This document shows positions 45,453 to 48,969 of a stretch of DNA of 48,969 bases, piece after piece (position 1 is the stretch's first letter; each line of letters opens with the position of its first letter). Source of the DNA: Bacillota bacterium (GTDB lineage: Bacteria; Bacillota; Clostridia; Peptostreptococcales; Anaerovoracaceae); NCBI GenBank assembly GCA_017941085.1, contig JAGAXF010000023.1:1-48969 (forward strand), read 5' to 3'. Position numbers and translations under genes: made by a program. The notes beneath the pieces are model-generated. The model was not told where the DNA came from and ran no database searches. It saw nothing but the letters and a program-made list of their open reading frames with translations.

Positions 45453-45806
45453 CTATTTCAATTTATCTTCCCACTCTGCTTCTTTGAATCCGGTCAACAC
45501 AAAGCCGTCACCGATCAACAGCGGTCTCTTTACAAGCATACCGTCTGTTGCCAAAAGTGCAAGCTGTTCATCCTCACTCATATCCGGCAATTTTTTAGAT
45601 AGCTCGAGTTCACGATATTGCATACCGCTTGTATTGAAGAATCTTTTGAGGGGCAGGCCACTCTTTTTGTAATAATCGCGCAGCGTGCTCTCATTGGGAT
45701 TATCAGTTTTGATATCGATAACCTCGTGCTCAATACCGTTTTTCTCCAGCCATGCCAAAGCTTTCTTGCATGTCGAACACCTGCTGTAACAATATACCTT
45801 AATCAT
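45453..45806 (-). CDS. ArsC/Spx-like arsenate reductase family protein
   Basis: A 117-residue thioredoxin-fold protein. The active-site CSTCKKALAWLEK, the middle FNTSGMQYRELELS and the closing VKRPLLIGDGFVLTGFKEAEW match the YffB/Spx-like branch of the arsenate reductase family. These often act on glutathione, stress control or unknown thiols; true arsenate reduction is not implied. AAGGAGGAGACA precedes the ATG. Its start overlaps the end of an acetyltransferase remnant. Confidence 0.9.
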   Translation of the reverse strand: MIKVYCYSRCSTCKKALAWLEKNGIEHEVIDIKTDNPNESTLRDYYKKSGLPLKRFFNTSGMQYRELELSKKLPDMSEDEQLALLATDGMLVKRPLLIGDGFVLTGFKEAEWEDKLK

Positions 45807-45909
45807 TGTCTCCTCCTTTATTCAGCATCCTCCGCCAGTCGCTCTTATTTATTTCAGAAAGCCAGTGTTCCTTATTATCGCTGGCATAATAATCAATGAT
45901 TCTCGTCAT
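45799..45909 (-). pseudogene. N-terminal remnant of a GNAT acetyltransferase
   Basis: An AAGGAGAGAT ribosome binding site and ATG at 45909 open a 36-codon frame reading MTRIIDYYASDNKEHWLSEI and on to KSDW, the start of a common clostridial GNAT family, then diverging into RRMLNKGGDND and a stop that overlaps arsC. The rest of the acetyltransferase is missing. It is probably a deletion remnant, now serving only as a translated leader of the arsC-like gene. Confidence 0.5.
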
Positions 45910-45949
45910 ATCTCTCCTTAAAATGATATTTAGAATCAAGCCAGTAGGC

Positions 45950-46051
45950 TTAACTATCCAATTTGTTTTTGAGCCAGTTATCGAGGAACTGCGCGACGAG
46001 CGGGGCAATCTCAGGTATAACATCTTCATTCATTTTTTTAATCTCAATCAT
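45950..46051 (-). pseudogene. second acetyltransferase N-terminal remnant
   Basis: A 33-codon frame from ATG 46051 reads MIEIKKMNEDVIPEIAPLVA and stops soon after at KLDS. The opening matches the first helix of GNAT enzymes, with nothing of the catalytic core after it. It overlaps the last bases of the HTH-desulfoferrodoxin gene. The two remnants lie side by side, suggesting one deletion event joined two truncated genes. Confidence 0.4.
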
Positions 46052-46634
46052 ATAAAACCTCTTTGAACAATCCATGCTGGTTACAATAACATAAGATTTC
46101 CTTCGTTCTGCTTATCTTGAATCGTGCCTCAGCATTTCCTTCCGGGTACAGTTTCTTAATCTCATATCCATCGTCCTTCAATGCAAGTATAAACGAAATA
46201 TAGTGTGTTTTGCTCATTTCATGAGAGATTGTTACATAATATTCGTCTTCTACTTGCGCCACACGTAAAAGATGGGATTCATCTTCCGTTTCCGCCTCTA
46301 ATGTCGGCAAAACAAGTCCACAGCAGCTGACTATAACATCTCCAGTACTCTGAATAATGTTTCCGCAAATCGGACAGACGTGCAGCTTAGTTTGAAGCAT
46401 ATTATGTGATTTGTTGGTGTTTACAACATCCTCACCCGAGAACAGTTCTATCACTGACACTCCCAGTGCCTCTGCTAACGGCTCTATAAGCGCAATATCC
46501 GGGTATCCTCTTCCGGTTTCCCATTTCGATACAGCCTTATCACTGATATTGAGTTTTTCTGCAAGCTGATGTTGAGTCATCTTCCTGCTTTCACGCAAGC
46601 GCTTTATCATTGCTCCGGTCACATATTTATTCAT
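46044..46634 (-). CDS. XRE regulator fused to a desulfoferrodoxin-like domain
   Basis: A 196-residue fusion. Residues 6-65 are a Cro/C1 helix-turn-helix (MTQHQLAEKLNISDKAVSKW). Residues about 85-106 show Cys87-x2-Cys90 and Cys104-Cys105, the spacing of a desulforedoxin iron centre. Residues about 119-190 resemble superoxide reductase: candidate iron ligands His121, His138 (SHEM), His144 (THYI), Cys184 and His187 (CNQHGL). All five ligand types appear kept, so it could sense or reduce superoxide. ATG 46634 follows AAGGAGGAATTAGAT; the open frame upstream to 46679 is not used. Confidence 0.82.
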   Translation of the reverse strand: MNKYVTGAMIKRLRESRKMTQHQLAEKLNISDKAVSKWETGRGYPDIALIEPLAEALGVSVIELFSGEDVVNTNKSHNMLQTKLHVCPICGNIIQSTGDVIVSCCGLVLPTLEAETEDESHLLRVAQVEDEYYVTISHEMSKTHYISFILALKDDGYEIKKLYPEGNAEARFKISRTKEILCYCNQHGLFKEVLYD

Positions 46635-46751
46635 ATCTAATTCCTCCTTATGGAATAAGCGTAATATGTGATCATGCATGAAACAACCTACGCTTAGTAG
46701 ACCAGCCAGTCAAACTTGAATTTAATGATTAGATTCTGATAAAGTTATTGT

Positions 46752-47186
46752 TCAGTTTCCGGAATCAATCTCAGGCTCGTCATACTCTATAATTGTTTGA
46801 ACGCTTTCAGTTTTTTCTGTAGATGTATTTACGCTAAACAATACTGACATTAAGATGGTGAAAACCACACTTATCAATAAAACAATTCCAATTATCTTCC
46901 AAATCCTTCTACTTCGCCTATTTTTAATTGCCAACTGCTCGCTGATTTTTGCAAGCTGTTCTGCTACGGCATTTTTATCAGTTTCATCTGTTACAGTTTG
47001 ACCAAGCAGTGTACTTACTGTAGTCTCCAACACATCTGCAATTTTTTCGAGAATGTCTGCATCTGGAACAGATAGTCCCTTTTCCCACTTACTAACTGTT
47101 TGTCTTACAACATTTAGCTTTATGGCAAGTTCCTCTTGTGTGTAACCCTTTGCCTTACGCATCGCTTTTAGATTTTCGTTGAACAT
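46752..47186 (-). CDS. membrane-anchored XRE-family regulator
   Basis: A 144-residue protein with an N-terminal Cro/C1 domain (YTQEELAIKLNVVRQTVSKWEKGLSVPD), a linker helix (about 65-88), a basic RRSRR stop and one membrane helix (about 92-115), then a short acidic external tail. Such membrane-tethered XRE proteins are common in Firmicutes; the ligand is unknown. ATG 47186 lies 8 nt after AGGAGG; an ATG two codons earlier is too close to it. Confidence 0.85.
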   Translation of the reverse strand: MFNENLKAMRKAKGYTQEELAIKLNVVRQTVSKWEKGLSVPDADILEKIADVLETTVSTLLGQTVTDETDKNAVAEQLAKISEQLAIKNRRSRRIWKIIGIVLLISVVFTILMSVLFSVNTSTEKTESVQTIIEYDEPEIDSGN

Positions 47187-47313
47187 ATTCATCTCCTCCT
47201 TCTGCTTTGTTGGATTAAACATACAAAAATATGTCCGTTGCCTCAAGCAATGCATATTAACATTCACTTGTTTTAGCCCATTATTTGATAAACCACACTT
47301 CCAATTCTGGTGC

Positions 47314-47658
47314 TTATTTCATCATTTCTACAGAAATACGCTTAGGGATCATCGACACTTCCATCTTCATATCAACCTGACTGTCATTATCAATGCATTC
47401 ATCCCAATATTCAAGATGCTTCTTGTCTATCCAGGACTCTGATTCCATTACATCTTGTCCGCCTTCTCCTTGGATGGAATACCAATACAGATATTCGCTA
47501 TCAAAAGCCTTTTCTCTGAATATGGTCTCAACATACATCTTCTCACCATCCAACGTAAGAAGGACCTCATCCATATTATCGTTTAAGAATTTCATCCACT
47601 CATCAACAACAGCGGACTTTCCATCTTTAACACGAAATTTTGAGAGTTCTATGTTCAT
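47314..47658 (-). CDS. DUF6176 protein
   Basis: A 114-residue soluble protein with ELSKFRVKDGKSAVVDEWM at the start and YWYSIQGEGGQDV in the middle, matching DUF6176, a small ferredoxin-fold-like family of unknown function. AAAGGAAACTAC precedes the ATG. It lies in a leftward run of small accessory genes. Confidence 0.75.
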   Translation of the reverse strand: MNIELSKFRVKDGKSAVVDEWMKFLNDNMDEVLLTLDGEKMYVETIFREKAFDSEYLYWYSIQGEGGQDVMESESWIDKKHLEYWDECIDNDSQVDMKMEVSMIPKRISVEMMK

Positions 47659-47690
47659 GTAGTTTCCTTTCTATTACTTCGTTAAGCTGG

Positions 47691-47732
47691 AAGTTGTCGC
47701 TGTCTTTTCTATAGCAAACACTTTGACAACTT
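47691..47732. repeat. 8-bp inverted repeat upstream of the DUF6176 gene
   Basis: AAGTTGTC (47691-47698) and GACAACTT (47725-47732) are exact complements 26 bp apart, 33-74 bp upstream of the DUF6176 ATG. No T-run follows on either strand, so it is not a terminator. It may be an operator or chance. Confidence 0.3.
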
Positions 47733-47780
47733 ACGATTTATAAAACTAAATCAAAGGATATTCTTTAACTTTGGATCCAT

Positions 47781-48548
47781 TCATTTCTTCTTTGCTACTA
47801 TATAGAATCTGTGTATGTTTCCCTCTATTACACCATCTCTATCGATAACCTCCTGTGCCTTATATAGTTCTTCAAGACAACTATCAACTGAGAATCCTGG
47901 AAATTCCCACATGATTATACGAGCAAACCACACGAGAGCCCCAACATCAAAGAACTTAATTGGTCTGTACACTTCTCCACTTTCTATGATATTAAACCCT
48001 CGATCAACAAATTCTTTTTCTTGAATATGAAGATGATTATCGGGGAATGGTTCCTCCTTGATGTGTGGAAGAAGAAGTTGAACCAACTCTCTATCGTTAT
48101 CTGCGCCAACTTGTTGTGTAAGAAACACTCCTTCTGGCTTTAGTACACGCAAAAGCTCATTCGCTCTATAATCGCCATGCCGATTCGTTATAATATCAAA
48201 GGCTTCGTCATCAAAGGGAAGTCTTTCACATCCACCATATGCCTCCTTCAAGTCAATCCCAAGTGGCAACAATACTTCCTTACACAATTCATAATTGGGA
48301 GGGTAACCTTCAATTGCCGCAGTGTTTTGATATGGATGATTGAATGTCAACAAAAACTCTCCCCCGCCGGTATCCATATCCAATAGTTTCATATCATCTC
48401 TTCTATACTTTTGGATGGTTTCTCCAAAATCCCATGGCAAATCATCTTCTTCAGTATATCTCCCACTAAGATGTGAAAAGTCCCAACCATGAATATGCGC
48501 TATTTCTTCTTCCTTTTTCCAAAGTTCTTTTAATTGTTCTTTTGTCAT
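47781..48548 (-). CDS. class I SAM-dependent methyltransferase
   Basis: A 255-residue Rossmann methyltransferase. Motif I is LDMDTGGGEFLLTF, and the post-motif LRVLKPEGVFLTQQVG is typical of the Methyltransf_11 group. The acceptor is not predictable; similar enzymes act on small molecules. CAGGAG precedes the ATG. It follows the TfoX-like gene by 12 nt, so the two are co-transcribed. Confidence 0.88.
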   Translation of the reverse strand: MTKEQLKELWKKEEEIAHIHGWDFSHLSGRYTEEDDLPWDFGETIQKYRRDDMKLLDMDTGGGEFLLTFNHPYQNTAAIEGYPPNYELCKEVLLPLGIDLKEAYGGCERLPFDDEAFDIITNRHGDYRANELLRVLKPEGVFLTQQVGADNDRELVQLLLPHIKEEPFPDNHLHIQEKEFVDRGFNIIESGEVYRPIKFFDVGALVWFARIIMWEFPGFSVDSCLEELYKAQEVIDRDGVIEGNIHRFYIVAKKK

Positions 48549-48560
48549 ATATACTCCTGT

Positions 48561-48878
48561 TTATCGTTTCCCCTTCTTCTTTGGCTCGGGAATATCATTC
48601 CACATCTTCTCTACCATTTCTTTTATAAAGTCCCGATCCTCGGTGTCAACAAGAACCATTTCTTTACCGCCGTCATAGGGAATCTCAAACTCGGCATCAA
48701 GAATCATCTCGAGAACAGTCTTGGTCGGCTTCACAAGAAATCTATCATCATAGACTCCACCAAAGACTTTCCCCCGATAGTAAATCACATACTCGCTCAT
48801 CATATAGCGATATGTGATATCATCCAAACCGGATAAAAGATCCAGCACATATTCAAGATACTCTTTCGTCGATGCCAT
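48561..48878 (-). CDS. TfoX N-terminal domain protein
   Basis: A 105-residue protein. YRYMMSEYVIYYRGKVFGGVYDDRFLVKPT is split here into its parts YRYMMSEYVIYYRGK and VFGGVYDDRFLVK; both match the TfoX/Sxy N-terminal domain, and the C-terminus ends in a Lys-rich tail. In Proteobacteria Sxy promotes competence, but single-domain proteins in Firmicutes have no established role. AGAGGATAACT precedes the ATG. Confidence 0.85.
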   Translation of the reverse strand: MASTKEYLEYVLDLLSGLDDITYRYMMSEYVIYYRGKVFGGVYDDRFLVKPTKTVLEMILDAEFEIPYDGGKEMVLVDTEDRDFIKEMVEKMWNDIPEPKKKGKR

Positions 48879-48887
48879 AGTTATCCT

Positions 48888-48968
48888 CTACAAACTTACA
48901 TCTCCTATATACATAACATATATTTGGCAAGGATCCTCTTCACTCCATAGATCAGGGATTATTTCAAA
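48888..48968 (-). CDS. 3' end of a gene entering from the right edge
   Basis: An open frame from the window edge reads 26 residues (FEIIPDLWSEEDPCQIYVMY and on) and stops with TAG at 48888, 10 nt before the TfoX-like ATG. The composition looks coding, and its stop overlaps the next ribosome binding site region, as in an operon. The family is not recognisable from this piece. Confidence 0.45.
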   Translation of the reverse strand, partial: FEIIPDLWSEEDPCQIYVMYIGDVSL

Positions 48969-48969
48969 C

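Overview
The window looks like chromosome of a strictly anaerobic, low-GC Gram-positive bacterium of the class Clostridia. Evidence: a single-chain pyruvate:ferredoxin oxidoreductase, a four-subunit branched-chain 2-oxoacid:ferredoxin oxidoreductase, a ferredoxin-type aldo/keto reductase, a desulfoferrodoxin-like protein, strong AGGAGG ribosome binding sites, a YtrA-type GntR/ABC operon and clostridial small families (CD1871A, DUF2975, DUF3810, DUF6176). I cannot name the species. No tRNA, rRNA, CRISPR array, prophage or insertion sequence is visible.

Layout. 1-12 kb: mostly minus-strand housekeeping and envelope genes: a membrane-anchored lytic-transglycosylase-like protein, an HI0933-family flavoprotein, signal peptidase I, a GntR-ABC operon, tcdA (plus strand), and an operon of a giant MacB-like ABC protein, a zinc-ribbon membrane protein and a TPM-domain protein. 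11.8-18.7 kb (plus): thrH, then an F-type ATP synthase operon atpI-B-E-F-A-G-D-C with no delta (atpH) gene, an epsilon subunit cut to its beta-sandwich, and a c subunit carrying likely Na+ ligands. 18.7-27 kb (minus): a catabolic block: P-loop NTPase, Vor delta, alpha, beta and gamma subunits, a CoA-transferase and PFOR. Together these could oxidise 2-oxoacids to acyl-CoA with reduction of ferredoxin and exchange the CoA. 27.2-31.9 kb (minus): threonine aldolase, then a redox group (thioredoxin-like lipoprotein, polyferredoxin membrane protein, 48-residue CD1871A CXXC protein) running downstream of mgsA/rarA. 31.9-37.9 kb: a DUF3810 putative metalloprotease, a CPBP protease, a ferredoxin aldo/keto reductase, a divergent ThyA, an apparently orphan cobalamin riboswitch with its own terminator, a YwaF-like membrane protein and a DUF2975/HTH pair.

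37.9-44.6 kb is the most unusual part: a carboxylesterase, a MATE exporter fused to a degenerate anti-sigma-like ATPase domain, and a lone adenylation-carrier-condensation (A-T-C) NRPS protein, a candidate small-molecule locus. 44.6-49 kb (all minus) is an accessory-looking run of small stress, repair and regulatory genes with two acetyltransferase remnants.

A pattern across the window is leaderless promoters: at tcdA, the MacB-like gene, mgsA and the DUF3810 gene an extended -10 (TG-N-TATAAT) lies so that the predicted +1 is the A of the ATG. atpI is within 2 nt of this. Most other genes have a clear Shine-Dalgarno.
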